A DNA stretch of 64,000 nucleotides, taken from the NCBI GenBank assembly GCA_902781455.1, contig CACZJF010000002.1:1-64000 (forward strand). Reading direction: 5' to 3'. The notes under the pieces were generated by a model. The model was not told the origin of the DNA and searched no databases. It worked only from the letters and a program-made list of their open reading frames with translations. Both the position numbers and the translations under genes were made by a program. Source of the DNA: an uncultured Lachnospiraceae bacterium (GTDB lineage: Bacteria > Bacillota > Clostridia > Lachnospirales > Lachnospiraceae). This document shows, piece after piece, positions 1 to 8,429 of the stretch. The stretch's first letter is position 1. Every line of letters begins with the position of its first letter.

Positions 1-1
1 T

Positions 2-88
2 ATCTGCGAGTGCGGAAACCGTATGGACAGGGATGTAAACGCGGCTGTCAACATCCGAGAGGAGGGCCGGCGAATTCTGAGTGTGTAG
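2..88 (+). CDS. tnpB: TnpB RNA-guided nuclease, C-terminal end (5' partial)
   Basis: Only the last 28 residues are inside the window; the gene begins upstream. The reading frame at 2 gives ICECGNRMDRDVNAAVNIRE and ends in GRRILSV before TAG. The CxCG is the second half of the TnpB zinc finger, and DRDxNAAxNI carries the last acidic residue of the split RuvC catalytic site, the usual end of IS200/IS605- and IS607-type TnpB proteins. TnpB is a transposon-encoded, omega-RNA-guided DNA endonuclease that cuts empty donor or target sites and so keeps the element in the population. Whether a TnpA partner is present cannot be seen here. The C-terminus looks intact, but activity depends on the missing upstream part. 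Confidence 0.93.
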   Translation: MCECGNRMDRDVNAAVNIREEGRRILSV

Positions 89-253
89 AGCATCGGGAAA
101 GAAAGAAACCCAGACAGAAAGCCCGTATCCGGGCAGAACAGGATAAACCGCGGGGCACGCGGGGATAGCTTGCGAATGCTCAGCCTATGAGGGCTGTCGA
201 ACAAGAAGCCCCCACTTCATAACAGCGAAGCGAAAGTGGTGGGAGTATGTCAC
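60..253 (+). ncRNA. TnpB element right end with probable omega-RNA scaffold
   Basis: The non-coding stretch after the tnpB stop has the layout of an IS200/IS605 right end, from which omega-RNA (reRNA) is processed. A small hairpin CAGCC/GGCTG lies at 181-196. A longer one pairs CCCCACTT near 210-217 with AAGTGGTGGG at 234-243, around a GAAGCGAAAG region. The sequence then reads GGGAGTATGTCAC up to about 253, where homology to the interrupted host gene begins. In known systems the scaffold overlaps the end of tnpB and the guide is the host DNA just past the right end, here starting GACAGAGGACATC. The 5' boundary and the exact end (251-254) are inferred; no transcript evidence is available. Confidence 0.65.
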
Positions 254-611
254 GACAGAGGACATCATCAACAGGGGAAGCAGCACATTTGGAATCCGTG
301 TGTATAACGGAACCCCGGACAGGAAACTTCTGGATACGGACGTGACCGTCAGCTGTGACGGCTGCCGCTTTACTGTCTCAGCCGGTGCAGTGATCGAACT
401 CGGCCCCGGGGAGAGCATTACGATTCCGCCGTATCTGTTCCACCGTTTTGAGATGCCCGAAGAAGGAGGCCTGGTTCTGATCGGGGAAGTATCCCGCTGC
501 AATGATGATAACACAGACAACTATTTCTATGATGAGATCGGGCGCTTTCCGGAGATCGAGGAGGACGAGGAACCTTATCGTCTCCTCTGCACGGAATACC
601 CGGGATGCTGA
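254..611 (+). pseudogene. D-lyxose ketol-isomerase, 3' fragment cut by the TnpB element
   Basis: In one frame from about 255 to 611 the translation is the C-terminal part of the cupin-fold D-lyxose ketol-isomerase family (YdaE-like). It starts EDIINRGS, which in the family follows the first metal-binding strand, and includes DVTVSCDGCRFTVSAGAV, PGESITIPPYLFHRF, GEVSRCNDDNTDN and GRFPEIEEDE. The family is usually about 180-230 residues; only about 118 remain here. The upstream codons are element sequence rather than the HFHW-type metal-ligand region, so the first half of the cupin is separated from it by the TnpB element. A GTG at 300 could start a 103-residue product, but it would lack metal ligands and is probably non-functional. 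Intact enzymes interconvert D-lyxose and D-xylulose. The upstream half should lie 5' of the window. Confidence 0.8.
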
Positions 612-629
612 GAAAGGCCGGCTGATATC

Positions 630-1646
630 ATGCAGACATCAGACATGAAGCACATCCTTCTGATCGCGACCGGAGGCACGATTGCTTCCCGGTATACCAG
701 TACGGGACTCTCTCCGCAGATTTCTGCCGGGGATCTTCTGTCCTTTGTGCCGGAAGCAAAGCAGATCTGCCGGATTGATGTAACAGAGCCATTCAGCCTG
801 GACAGCACCAATATCTCCTGGAAGCACTGGCTCAGGCTTTCTGAACTGATCCATCAAAACTATGACGCCTACGACGGATTTGTTGTGTGTCACGGAACAG
901 ACACGATGGCCTACACCGCAGCGGCGCTTTCCTATCTGATCCGGTTCAGCCGGAAGCCTGTCGTTGTCACAGGCGCACAGAAGCCGATCGACCTGCCGGA
1001 TACGGATGCGAGAACGAATCTGCTCGACAGCATTCGGTTCGCGGCAGATGACAGAGCCCATGACGTATGCATTGTGTTCGGCGGAGCTGTCATAGCGGGC
1101 ACAAGGGCAAAGAAGGAACGGACAAAAAGCTATAACGCGTTTTCCAGCATCAATTATCCGCCGGTTGCCGTGATTCAGGACAGAAGAATTATCTTCTACA
1201 TCGATGACAAGGAGAAGAATCCAGGAGAGGTGGTTTTCTCAGACCGGCTGGGAGAAAAGGTGTTTCTGTACCGGCTGATTCCGGGGTGTGACGGAACGAT
1301 TCCGGACGCGCTCATGGATCAGTATGACGCCATGATCATCGAATCCTTCGGCGTCGGCGGAATACCGGATTACGGAGACGGGAGTCTGAAGATGGCAATA
1401 CACAACTGGATCAGCGCTGGAAAGATCGTCGTCATGGCGACACAGGTTCCGAACGAAGGCAGTGACATGTCTGTCTATGAAGTCGGGCACGCTGTGAAAA
1501 ACATCTATGACATACCGGAATCCTACGACATGACGCTGGAAGCAGTGATCGCCAAGACCATGTGGATCCTCGGACAGACAAAAGACAGAAAAGAGTTCCG
1601 GCAGCTGTTCTATACGACTGTCAACCATGATCTTCTTTTTCTGTAA
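630..1646 (+). CDS. ansA: L-asparaginase, type I (cytoplasmic)
   Basis: A 338-residue protein that hydrolyses L-asparagine to aspartate and ammonia. The N-terminal signature ATGGTIAS supplies the nucleophilic threonine (T17). The second signature CHGTDTMAYTA at 87-97 supplies the T90/D91 catalytic pair. VVTGAQKP and the C-terminal small domain containing GxGxxPD-like residues (FGVGGIPD) fit the asparaginase/glutaminase fold. There is no signal peptide, so a cytoplasmic type I enzyme is likely. The start at 630 follows GAGAAAGG by about 10 nt; a second ATG at 645 begins the conserved MKHILLIATGG and is a possible alternative start. It follows the lyxose isomerase fragment by 18 nt, so its native promoter may have been separated from it by the TnpB element. 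Confidence 0.93.
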   Translation: MQTSDMKHILLIATGGTIASRYTSTGLSPQISAGDLLSFVPEAKQICRIDVTEPFSLDSTNISWKHWLRLSELIHQNYDAYDGFVVCHGTDTMAYTAAALSYLIRFSRKPVVVTGAQKPIDLPDTDARTNLLDSIRFAADDRAHDVCIVFGGAVIAGTRAKKERTKSYNAFSSINYPPVAVIQDRRIIFYIDDKEKNPGEVVFSDRLGEKVFLYRLIPGCDGTIPDALMDQYDAMIIESFGVGGIPDYGDGSLKMAIHNWISAGKIVVMATQVPNEGSDMSVYEVGHAVKNIYDIPESYDMTLEAVIAKTMWILGQTKDRKEFRQLFYTTVNHDLLFL

Positions 1647-1709
1647 GAAGAAGTGTAAAAGCAGGGTTTGATACCCTGAAAGATCAGTAAGCAGCAGATG
1701 GAGTGAAAG

Positions 1710-2720
1710 ATGAGAAATTTTGCAATTCTAGGCGCAGGCGGGATCGCGGAAGTCATGGCACAGACGCTGGCCGGAATGAGGGAAGAGGTCCATGCCTACG
1801 CAGTTGCCTCCCGCAGCCTTGAGAAGGCGGAGCAGTTTGCCCGGGATCATGGATTTGAGAAAGCCTATGGCAGTTATGAGGCGATGCTTGCGGATCCGAA
1901 GGTGGATCTTGTATATATAGCGGTTCCGCATTCCCATCATTATCAATGGACGATCGCTTCCCTGCAGGCGGGGAAGCATGTCCTGTGTGAGAAGGCCTTC
2001 GCTGTCAATGAGAAGCAGGCAAGGGAGATGATCGGCCTTGCCCGAAGCAAGGGTCTGCTTCTGACAGAGGCAATCTGGACCAGGTACCAGCCTGCGCGGA
2101 GAATCATTGATGACCTGATTGCCGAAGGCGTGATCGGCAGGCCGGAGGTGGTAACGGCGAATCTGGATTACTTCATCACGCATCAGGAGCGCTCGGTGGA
2201 ACCTTACCTAGCCGGCGGAGCCCTGCTGGACGTAGGTGTATACACGCTGAACTTTGCTTCGATGGTCATGGGAAACCAGATTCGCAGGATGACCGCCAGC
2301 TGTGTCATGTATGAATCCGGTGTCGACGCGAAGGATAACATATTCATCGAGTACGAGAATGGCGGCATGGCTTCCCTGTATGCTTCCATGACAGACCAGT
2401 CAAACAGGACCGGCTGCATCAGCGGACCGAAGGGATATATCGAGGTCAGCAACATCAACAATCCGCAGGAGATCCGGGTCTGTGAGCAGGACGGCTTTGG
2501 CAGCAGGCTGCTCCGCACGATTCCCGTCCCAGAGCAGATCAACGGATACGAGTATGAAGTGCGCTCCGCGCTTGCGGCGATTGAGGCAGGACAGGTCGAG
2601 TGCCCCGAGATGCCGCATGCCGAGACACTTGAGATCATGCGGCAGATGGATGAGTGCAGAAGGCAGCTTGGCCTGGTATTTCCATGTGAAGACAGGAAAG
2701 ACATAATCAGTGAATCATAA
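1710..2720 (+). CDS. Gfo/Idh/MocA family NAD(P)-dependent oxidoreductase
   Basis: A 336-residue protein with an N-terminal Rossmann fold. The dinucleotide motif is GAGGIAEVMA at residues 8-17. DLVYIAVPHSHHYQW and the EKAFAVN motif (CEKAFAVNEKQA) correspond to the EKP-type catalytic/cofactor lysine motif of the family, and GGALLDVGVYTLNFA is the typical C-terminal domain signature with the D and Y/H residues. Members oxidise sugars, inositol, trans-dihydrodiols or sugar derivatives. The substrate cannot be read from the sequence, although the length and the A(L)CEKA/GVYTL pattern resemble dihydrodiol dehydrogenase-like members. A ribosome-binding sequence AGATGGAGTGAAAG precedes the ATG. It sits 63 nt after ansA and 30 nt before adhE. 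Confidence 0.88.
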   Translation: MRNFAILGAGGIAEVMAQTLAGMREEVHAYAVASRSLEKAEQFARDHGFEKAYGSYEAMLADPKVDLVYIAVPHSHHYQWTIASLQAGKHVLCEKAFAVNEKQAREMIGLARSKGLLLTEAIWTRYQPARRIIDDLIAEGVIGRPEVVTANLDYFITHQERSVEPYLAGGALLDVGVYTLNFASMVMGNQIRRMTASCVMYESGVDAKDNIFIEYENGGMASLYASMTDQSNRTGCISGPKGYIEVSNINNPQEIRVCEQDGFGSRLLRTIPVPEQINGYEYEVRSALAAIEAGQVECPEMPHAETLEIMRQMDECRRQLGLVFPCEDRKDIISES

Positions 2721-2750
2721 ACAGAAAGGAATTGAAAGGAACGGCTTTAT

Positions 2751-5384
2751 ATGGATGTGATGGAGCAGAAGACAGTAGAGTTGATCGACAGTGAAGAAAA
2801 GCTGTCCTCGAAGATGGCAGCCATGAAAGAGGCGCAGAGGAAGTTTGCGCTCTTTACGCAGGAGCAGGTGGATGCTATCTTCAGGGCGGCAGCGACAGCT
2901 GCGGATAAAGCGCGCATCCCTCTTGCGAAGATGGCGGTGGAAGAGACCGGTATGGGTGTCGTGGAGGATAAGGTAATCAAGAACCACTATGCTGCCGAGT
3001 ACATTTACAATGCCTACAAGAATACGAAGACCTGCGGCGTGATTGAAGAAGACCCCGTCTATGGAATCAGGAAGATCGCAGAGCCGATCGGTGTGATCGC
3101 GGCGGTCATTCCGACGACAAATCCGACTTCCACGGTAATCTTCAAGGCGTTGATCGCCCTGAAGACGAGAAATGCGATTATATTCAGCCCGCATCCGAGA
3201 GCGAAACAGTGTACGGTTGCAGCGGCTAAGCTGATACTGGAAGCAGCGGTGAAAGCCGGAGCTCCGGAGGAGATCATCGGCTGGATCGATGTGCCGTCTC
3301 TGGCGCTCACGAACCTCGTGATGAAGGAATCGGACATTATCCTCGCCACCGGCGGTCCCGGCATGGTGCAGGCAGCCTATTCTTCCGGAAAGCCTGCCCT
3401 TGGAGTCGGCGCGGGGAACACCCCGGCCATCATTGACGATACGGCGGACGTGAAGCTGGCCGTCAGCTCAATCATTCATTCGAAAACCTTTGACAATGGC
3501 ATGATCTGCGCTTCCGAGCAGTCCGTGACAGTGCTGGACAGTGTCTATGACGCGGTTAAGGCGGAGTTCGAATACAGGGGTTGCTATTTCCTGAATGAGA
3601 AAGAGATCAAAAAGGTCCGGAAAACGATTCTGATTAACGGTGCCGTAAATGCGAAGATCGTTGGGCAGACTGCATACACCATTGCAAAGATGGCAAAGGT
3701 AGAGGTTCCTAAGGACACGAAGATCCTGATCGGCGAGGTGGAATCCGTCGATATCAGTGAGGAATTCGCCCACGAGAAGCTGTCGCCGGTGCTTGCCATG
3801 TACAGGGCGAAGGATTTTGATGACGCGATCGCGAAGGCGGAGCGCCTGGTAGCCGACGGAGGTTACGGGCATACTGCTTCTCTTTTTATCGATACCAATG
3901 AAACAGAGAAGATGGCAAAGCATGCGGCAGCCATGAAGACTTGCCGTATCGTGATCAATACACCTTCTTCCCATGGTGGAATTGGCGATCTGTATAATTT
4001 CCGTCTGCCGCCTTCCCTGACGCTGGGCTGCGGAAGCTGGGGAGGAAATTCTGTCTCTGAAAATGTGGGAGTGAAGCACCTGATCAATATCAAGACAGTG
4101 GCCGAAAGGAGAGAAAACATGCTGTGGCTGAGAACACCGGAGAAGGTCTATTTCAAGAAAGGCTGTACGCCGGTTGCGCTGGACGAGCTGGGAAGCGTGA
4201 TGGGCAAAAAGCGGGCTTTCATCGTGACAGACTCTTTCCTGTACAAAAATGGATATACAAGGCCGATCGAAGCCAAACTGGACCAGATGGGAATTGTACA
4301 CAGTGTGTTCTCTGATGTGGAGCCGGATCCTTCCCTTGCGTCAGCCCGCGCCGGCGCCCGGGCCATGACCGCGTTTGAACCGGATGTGATCATCGCGCTC
4401 GGCGGAGGAAGCGCCATGGACGCCGGGAAGATTATGTGGGTTCTGTACGAGAATCCGGATGCGCCGTTTGACGATATGGCGATGGACTTCATGGACATCC
4501 GGAAGCGGATCTACGAATATCCAAAGATGGGCAAGAAGGCTTACTTTGTGGCGATTCCCACTTCCTCCGGCACCGGATCCGAAGTGACTCCTTTCGCGAT
4601 CATTACGGATAAGGAGACCGGTATCAAGTGGCCGCTTGCGGATTATGAGCTTATGCCGAACATGGCAATTGTCGATACAGACAATATGATGAGCGCGCCG
4701 AAGAGCCTGACCTGTGCGTCGGGCATCGACGTCATGACCCATGCGATCGAGTCCTATGTTTCCGTCATGGCCTCTGATTTTACCGAGCCTCTGTCGCTCA
4801 AAGCGATCAAGCTGGTATTCGACTACCTGCCCCGCGCTTACAGGGATGGGAATGACGTAGAGGCACGTGACCACATGGCGAATGCATCCTGCATCGCCGG
4901 CATGGCATTTGCGAACGCATTCCTGGGCCTGAACCACTCCATGGCGCACAAACTCGGTGCGTATCACCACCTGCCCCATGGCATCGCGAACGCAGTCATC
5001 CTGACCGACGTCATGCGCTACAACAGCAGCGAAGCACCGGCCAAAATGGGCACATTTTCCCAGTATCCCTATCCGAACGCGCTTGCAAGATACGCGGAGA
5101 TTGGCCGTTATGTAGGCCTCAAAGGAAAAGACGACCGGGAAGTGTTTGAGAAGCTGATCGATAAACTGGAAGAACTGATGCGGGAGATCGACATCAAGCC
5201 CTCGATCCGGGCATACGGGATTTCGGAGGAGGAGTTCCTTTCCACTCTTGATGAGATGACGGAAAATGCATTCAATGATCAGTGCACCGGCGCGAATCCG
5301 CGGTATCCCCTTATGAGTGAAATCAAGGAACTGTACCTGCAGTGCTATTACAAGAACGCGGAAACGTCTGAAGCAAAGGCATAA
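2751..5384 (+). CDS. adhE: Bifunctional acetaldehyde-CoA/alcohol dehydrogenase AdhE
   Basis: An 877-residue fusion that reduces acetyl-CoA to acetaldehyde and then to ethanol, regenerating NAD+ during fermentation. Residues 1 to about 440 form the CoA-acylating aldehyde dehydrogenase domain, with catalytic C253 in NGMICASEQSV. About residue 460 to the end is the iron-dependent alcohol dehydrogenase domain, with the NAD-binding GGGSAMDAGK, the signature SGTGSEVTPFAIITD, and iron ligands within GIDVMTHAIE and LNHSMAHKLGAYHHLPHG. The length equals the family norm, so it looks complete. AAGGAAC lies about 10 nt before the chosen ATG; an ATG nine bases later would remove three residues. AdhE proteins assemble into spirosome filaments in characterised species. 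Confidence 0.97.
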   Translation: MDVMEQKTVELIDSEEKLSSKMAAMKEAQRKFALFTQEQVDAIFRAAATAADKARIPLAKMAVEETGMGVVEDKVIKNHYAAEYIYNAYKNTKTCGVIEEDPVYGIRKIAEPIGVIAAVIPTTNPTSTVIFKALIALKTRNAIIFSPHPRAKQCTVAAAKLILEAAVKAGAPEEIIGWIDVPSLALTNLVMKESDIILATGGPGMVQAAYSSGKPALGVGAGNTPAIIDDTADVKLAVSSIIHSKTFDNGMICASEQSVTVLDSVYDAVKAEFEYRGCYFLNEKEIKKVRKTILINGAVNAKIVGQTAYTIAKMAKVEVPKDTKILIGEVESVDISEEFAHEKLSPVLAMYRAKDFDDAIAKAERLVADGGYGHTASLFIDTNETEKMAKHAAAMKTCRIVINTPSSHGGIGDLYNFRLPPSLTLGCGSWGGNSVSENVGVKHLINIKTVAERRENMLWLRTPEKVYFKKGCTPVALDELGSVMGKKRAFIVTDSFLYKNGYTRPIEAKLDQMGIVHSVFSDVEPDPSLASARAGARAMTAFEPDVIIALGGGSAMDAGKIMWVLYENPDAPFDDMAMDFMDIRKRIYEYPKMGKKAYFVAIPTSSGTGSEVTPFAIITDKETGIKWPLADYELMPNMAIVDTDNMMSAPKSLTCASGIDVMTHAIESYVSVMASDFTEPLSLKAIKLVFDYLPRAYRDGNDVEARDHMANASCIAGMAFANAFLGLNHSMAHKLGAYHHLPHGIANAVILTDVMRYNSSEAPAKMGTFSQYPYPNALARYAEIGRYVGLKGKDDREVFEKLIDKLEELMREIDIKPSIRAYGISEEEFLSTLDEMTENAFNDQCTGANPRYPLMSEIKELYLQCYYKNAETSEAKA

Positions 5385-5405
5385 GGCGGAAAGGGGGAAA
5401 GGAAG

Positions 5406-6155
5406 ATGGCCAATCAGCAGATTCTGGCAGAGAAATCATATAAGACCGTATACCGGGATGGAGATACTGTTGTAAAAGAGTTTACAGCTTCGCATCCAAA
5501 GTCAAATGTATTCAATGAAGCATACATTCATTCTGTGGCAGAGGAAGCCGGTGTTCCGGTGCCTGCGATGCTCGGAGTGGAGCCCAAAGACGGCGGTTGG
5601 GCGATCCGGATGGAATATGTGGACGGGAAGACCATAGAGGAACTGATCCGGGAGAATCCGGAACAGAAGGAGGCGCTCCTGGACCGGTTTGTCGAGATCC
5701 AGATTGAAGTGGAAGGCCGCCGGACACCAAAGCTTCGGAATACCCGGTACAAGATGGAAGAGGTGATCAACGGGATGTCCGAAATCGATGCAAGCACCCG
5801 TTATGAATTGCTGCAGAGAATCCATGGGATGAGACGGCATACAAAGCTGTGCCATGGGGATTTCGTACCATCCAACGTTGTCATCAGGGAAGACAATTCC
5901 TACTGTATCCTTGACTGGGCACACGCAACGAGCGGAAACGCCGGGGCGGACGCGGCAATCACCTATATGAAGCTGACGCTGGAGGATCCGGAGACTGCCG
6001 AGGTCTATCTGAGAAAGTACAGCCATAAAGCAGATATGCCGATTCAGTATATCCAGAAGTGGATGCCGGTTGTCGCCGCGGCGCAGCTTTCAAAGCATAT
6101 CGAAAGCGAAAGGGAACTGTTGGAACAGTGGATCAGTGTTGCGGAGTATATGTAA
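5406..6155 (+). CDS. Aminoglycoside/choline kinase-like phosphotransferase
   Basis: A 249-residue protein with the protein-kinase-like fold of the APH/choline kinase superfamily. The catalytic loop is CHGDFVPSNVVI (Brenner-type HGDxxxxN), and the metal-binding aspartate is in CILDWAHATSG. The N-lobe has the nucleotide-binding strands YKTVYRDGDTVVKEF and a regulatory-looking MEYVDGKTIEEL hinge. Its size and pattern match the TIGR02172-type proteins common in Clostridia, whose substrate is not established; I would not call it an antibiotic-resistance gene. It begins 21 nt after adhE with the ribosome-binding sequence GGGGGAAAGGAAG, so it is probably cotranscribed with adhE. Confidence 0.85.
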   Translation: MANQQILAEKSYKTVYRDGDTVVKEFTASHPKSNVFNEAYIHSVAEEAGVPVPAMLGVEPKDGGWAIRMEYVDGKTIEELIRENPEQKEALLDRFVEIQIEVEGRRTPKLRNTRYKMEEVINGMSEIDASTRYELLQRIHGMRRHTKLCHGDFVPSNVVIREDNSYCILDWAHATSGNAGADAAITYMKLTLEDPETAEVYLRKYSHKADMPIQYIQKWMPVVAAAQLSKHIESERELLEQWISVAEYM

Positions 6156-6217
6156 AGAAAAGAACTGTATTAAACAGGAAAGATACCGGGATGGAGTGAG
6201 ATAGAAAGAGGAATCCG

Positions 6218-6787
6218 ATGAACCAGAAGATGAGAGTCGTAGTCAACGCGCCTGTAGTGATCTGCTTTGTGGCACTGATGTTTCTTGCAACCATACTTGG
6301 GATGGTGACCGGCGGCGCCAGTACGAAGCTGCTGTTCCAGACCCGCCATTCCTCGCTGCTTTCACCTCTGACATATGTGCGATTCTTCACCCATGTGCTG
6401 GGACACTCCGGGTGGTCTCACTTCATGGGGAATGCGACATACATTCTTCTGCTGGGTCCGATGCTGGAAGAAAAGTATGGGTCATCAGCACTGGTTAAGG
6501 TCATCCTGATCACAGCGGTTGTGACCGCTTTGGTCAGCTATATCCTATTCCCTTCCGTTGCACTCTGCGGAGCAAGCGGTGTCGTATTCGCGTTTATCCT
6601 GCTGACTTCCTTCACCGGGTTCAGAGCAGGGGAAATCCCGCTGACCTTCCTGCTGATCGCAGTGATCTTCATCGGGCAGCAGGTCTATGAAGGCATCTTC
6701 GTAAAGGACAGCGTATCCCAGCTTTCCCATATCGTGGGAGGCATCGTCGGCGCGCTGATCGGGTATAAGTGGAACAGGAAATCATAA
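6218..6787 (+). CDS. Rhomboid-family intramembrane serine protease
   Basis: A 189-residue, multi-pass membrane protein of about six hydrophobic segments. The rhomboid dyad is visible: the nucleophile S120 in LCGASGVVFA and the base H171 in LSHIVGGIVGAL. The upstream HFMGNATY (H68, N72) supplies the conserved oxyanion-stabilising HxxxN. It cleaves transmembrane substrates within the bilayer; no substrate is evident from neighbours. This is a minimal rhomboid core without extra domains. The ATG at 6218 is preceded by GATAGAAAGAGGAATCC, a good ribosome-binding site, and it lies 22 nt before the next gene, so the two may be cotranscribed. Confidence 0.92.
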   Translation: MNQKMRVVVNAPVVICFVALMFLATILGMVTGGASTKLLFQTRHSSLLSPLTYVRFFTHVLGHSGWSHFMGNATYILLLGPMLEEKYGSSALVKVILITAVVTALVSYILFPSVALCGASGVVFAFILLTSFTGFRAGEIPLTFLLIAVIFIGQQVYEGIFVKDSVSQLSHIVGGIVGALIGYKWNRKS

Positions 6788-6809
6788 ACTGCGGAAGAAG
6801 GAAGGCCTG

Positions 6810-7964
6810 ATGACGGGACTGACAAAGGACGACATGAAAAAACTGGCAGCCTTCCGGCATGATCTGCACCAGCATCCGGAGCTGGCAGGGGAGGAATACC
6901 GGACAACCGAAAAGATCAGGGAGTTTCTCTCTGCGCTTCCGGGCTGTCAGATGATCAGCCTGCCGGTGAAGACAGGGGTGATTGCAAGGATTCCCGGAAC
7001 GGACACCGAGATTATGCTGAGAGCAGACATCGATGCGCTGCCGCAGTCCGAAGAAGTGGACATCCCATGGAGATCTGCCGTTCCCGGTGTTATGCATGCA
7101 TGTGGGCATGACCTGCATACAACAGCCCTGTGCGGTGCGGCATTGCTGCTTTGCAGGATGAAGCAGGAAGGAAAAACCCTTCCAACGATTGATCTGGTGT
7201 TCCAGCCTGCGGAAGAAGGGACGACCGGTGCCCGGATGCTGATCGATGCCGGACTCTTTGAGAGGATTCACCCAAAGGCGTGCTACGGTATGCACAACTG
7301 GCCTTCCCTGGAGACTGGCAGGGTGGTGTGCCGGGAAGGCGCGCTGATGTCAGCAAAAAGAAACTTTGACATCGTCATATACGGGTCCGGCGGACATGGA
7401 TCGATGCCTCATCTGAATGTGGATCCGATTCCCTGTGCCGCTGCGATGATTCAGTCGCTGCAGACAGTCGTCAGCAGAAATGTGAATCCACTGGAGGCAG
7501 GGATCCTTTCGATCCACATGATTGAAGGCGGAAGCTCTGCGAACCGCGTGGCAGATCAGGTTCTTATGAAGGCGACGGTAAGATCTTTGTCAGAGGATGT
7601 GCTGGATCGCATGACAGAGCGAGTGGAAACGATTGTGGAACGTACTGCGCAGGCGTATGAATGCCGCCATGAGCTGATCTGGAAAGAGAGAATCCCGGCC
7701 GTATGGAATTCCCCGGAGATGACCAGGGAAGCGGTTCGATGTGCCCAAAGCACCGGGTGTACTATGGTGGATGCGGTACCGTCTCTCGCCAGTGAGGATT
7801 TCGCGTTATACAGAGCTTATGTGTCCAGTTTTTATTATTGGGTCGGAAGCAGAGCGGCAGGCGCGGATATCCATGAGCTGCACACACCGCAGTTTTTTGC
7901 GGACGACAGTGTAATCGAGTATGCAGTTCAACTGTATACTGCAAGCGCGGTCAGATATGCATAA
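6810..7964 (+). CDS. M20D-family amidohydrolase (N-acyl amino acid deacylase)
   Basis: A 384-residue dinuclear metallopeptidase-fold enzyme that removes acyl groups from N-acylated amino acids. Family signatures are FRHDLHQHPELAGEEYRTT at the N-terminus, RADIDALPQSE, the metal-binding MHACGHDLHTTA, QPAEEGTTGARMLIDAGLF, and YGMHNWPSLETG. The lid/dimerisation domain follows (about 185-300), with the GSGGHGSMPHLNVDPI motif. The C-terminal PSLASEDFALY supplies the final metal ligand region. The length fits hippuricase, N-acetyl-diaminopimelate deacetylase and related aminoacylases; specificity cannot be settled by sequence reading, and no lysine-biosynthesis neighbours are present. It begins 22 nt after the rhomboid gene. 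Confidence 0.93.
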   Translation: MTGLTKDDMKKLAAFRHDLHQHPELAGEEYRTTEKIREFLSALPGCQMISLPVKTGVIARIPGTDTEIMLRADIDALPQSEEVDIPWRSAVPGVMHACGHDLHTTALCGAALLLCRMKQEGKTLPTIDLVFQPAEEGTTGARMLIDAGLFERIHPKACYGMHNWPSLETGRVVCREGALMSAKRNFDIVIYGSGGHGSMPHLNVDPIPCAAAMIQSLQTVVSRNVNPLEAGILSIHMIEGGSSANRVADQVLMKATVRSLSEDVLDRMTERVETIVERTAQAYECRHELIWKERIPAVWNSPEMTREAVRCAQSTGCTMVDAVPSLASEDFALYRAYVSSFYYWVGSRAAGADIHELHTPQFFADDSVIEYAVQLYTASAVRYA

Positions 7965-8091
7965 GGGATCATACAGAGGAAGGCGGCTGAAGCCGCCTCG
8001 CGCCCGGGCGCAAGTCTGCCGATGGCAGACTTAAATTGGCGGGAACGATCTGCCGGCCGGGATTTTATACGTTCAGGACAGGCTGAAACAG
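7965..8091. other. Hairpin-rich gap after the amidohydrolase gene
   Basis: This stretch holds three short hairpins in tandem, GGCGGCTGAAGCCGCC (7982-7997), GCGCCCGGGCGC (8000-8011) and GTCTGCCGATGGCAGAC (8014-8030), followed by AT-rich sequence. None has a strong T tract. They probably end or protect the upstream transcript. I see no gene here. Confidence 0.5.
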
Positions 8092-8120
8092 TTGCGAAAG
8101 AAGCAAAACAGTGATATAGT
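8092..8120 (+). promoter_or_regulatory. Sigma-A-type promoter for the FMN riboswitch/ribU transcript
   Basis: TTGCGA (8092-8097), a 17-bp spacer and TATAGT (8115-8120) lie about 80 nt upstream of the riboswitch. This is the expected position to transcribe the aptamer, its terminator and ribU. Confidence 0.72.
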
Positions 8121-8197
8121 TTCCGCTGTAAGGGCAGAAGGCAGGTGATCTGATTCATTGCCGGCGTGCTTCAAGCCTTTACAGAATCAACAATTGA

Positions 8198-8310
8198 AGT
8201 CTTCAGGGCGGGGTGCAAGTCCCCACTGGCGGTTATAGTCCGCGACCTGTCTGATGGCAGCTGAACCGGTGAGATTCCGGTACCAACGGTATAGTCCGGA
8301 TGGAAGAAGA
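8198..8310 (+). promoter_or_regulatory. FMN riboswitch (RFN element)
   Basis: The core blocks of the RFN aptamer are present in order: CTTCAGGGCGGGGTGCAAGT, CCCCACTGGCGGT, GTCCGCGACC, ACCGGTGAGATTCCGGTACC and ACGGTATAGTCCGGATGGAAG. P1 pairs GTCTTC with GAAGAA. FMN binding to this element normally causes premature transcription termination or start-site masking. A terminator hairpin follows at 8329-8363 and the next gene encodes a riboflavin transporter, so FMN should repress riboflavin uptake here. Confidence 0.97.
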
Positions 8311-8328
8311 TTGCGTGTTTGCATGAAT

Positions 8329-8363
8329 GCCCGAAGATCTGGTGACAGGTTTTCGGGCTTTTT
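8329..8363 (+). terminator. Expression-platform terminator of the FMN riboswitch
   Basis: GCCCGAA (8329-8335) pairs with TTCGGGC (8352-8358), followed by TTTTT. It lies between the aptamer and ribU, 66 nt before the ribU ATG. It is the likely regulated terminator that FMN binding allows to form. Confidence 0.88.
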
Positions 8364-8429
8364 GTGACAATGCCTGATCTTTCATTTCCTGAATCGCTGC
8401 AGCTTTGCTGCCCGGAAAGGAGCGTTTTT

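Noticed and set aside
5406..6155. Aminoglycoside-resistance kinase
   Set aside because: The fold is shared, but the length and motifs match a chromosomal TIGR02172-type kinase and no resistance context is present.
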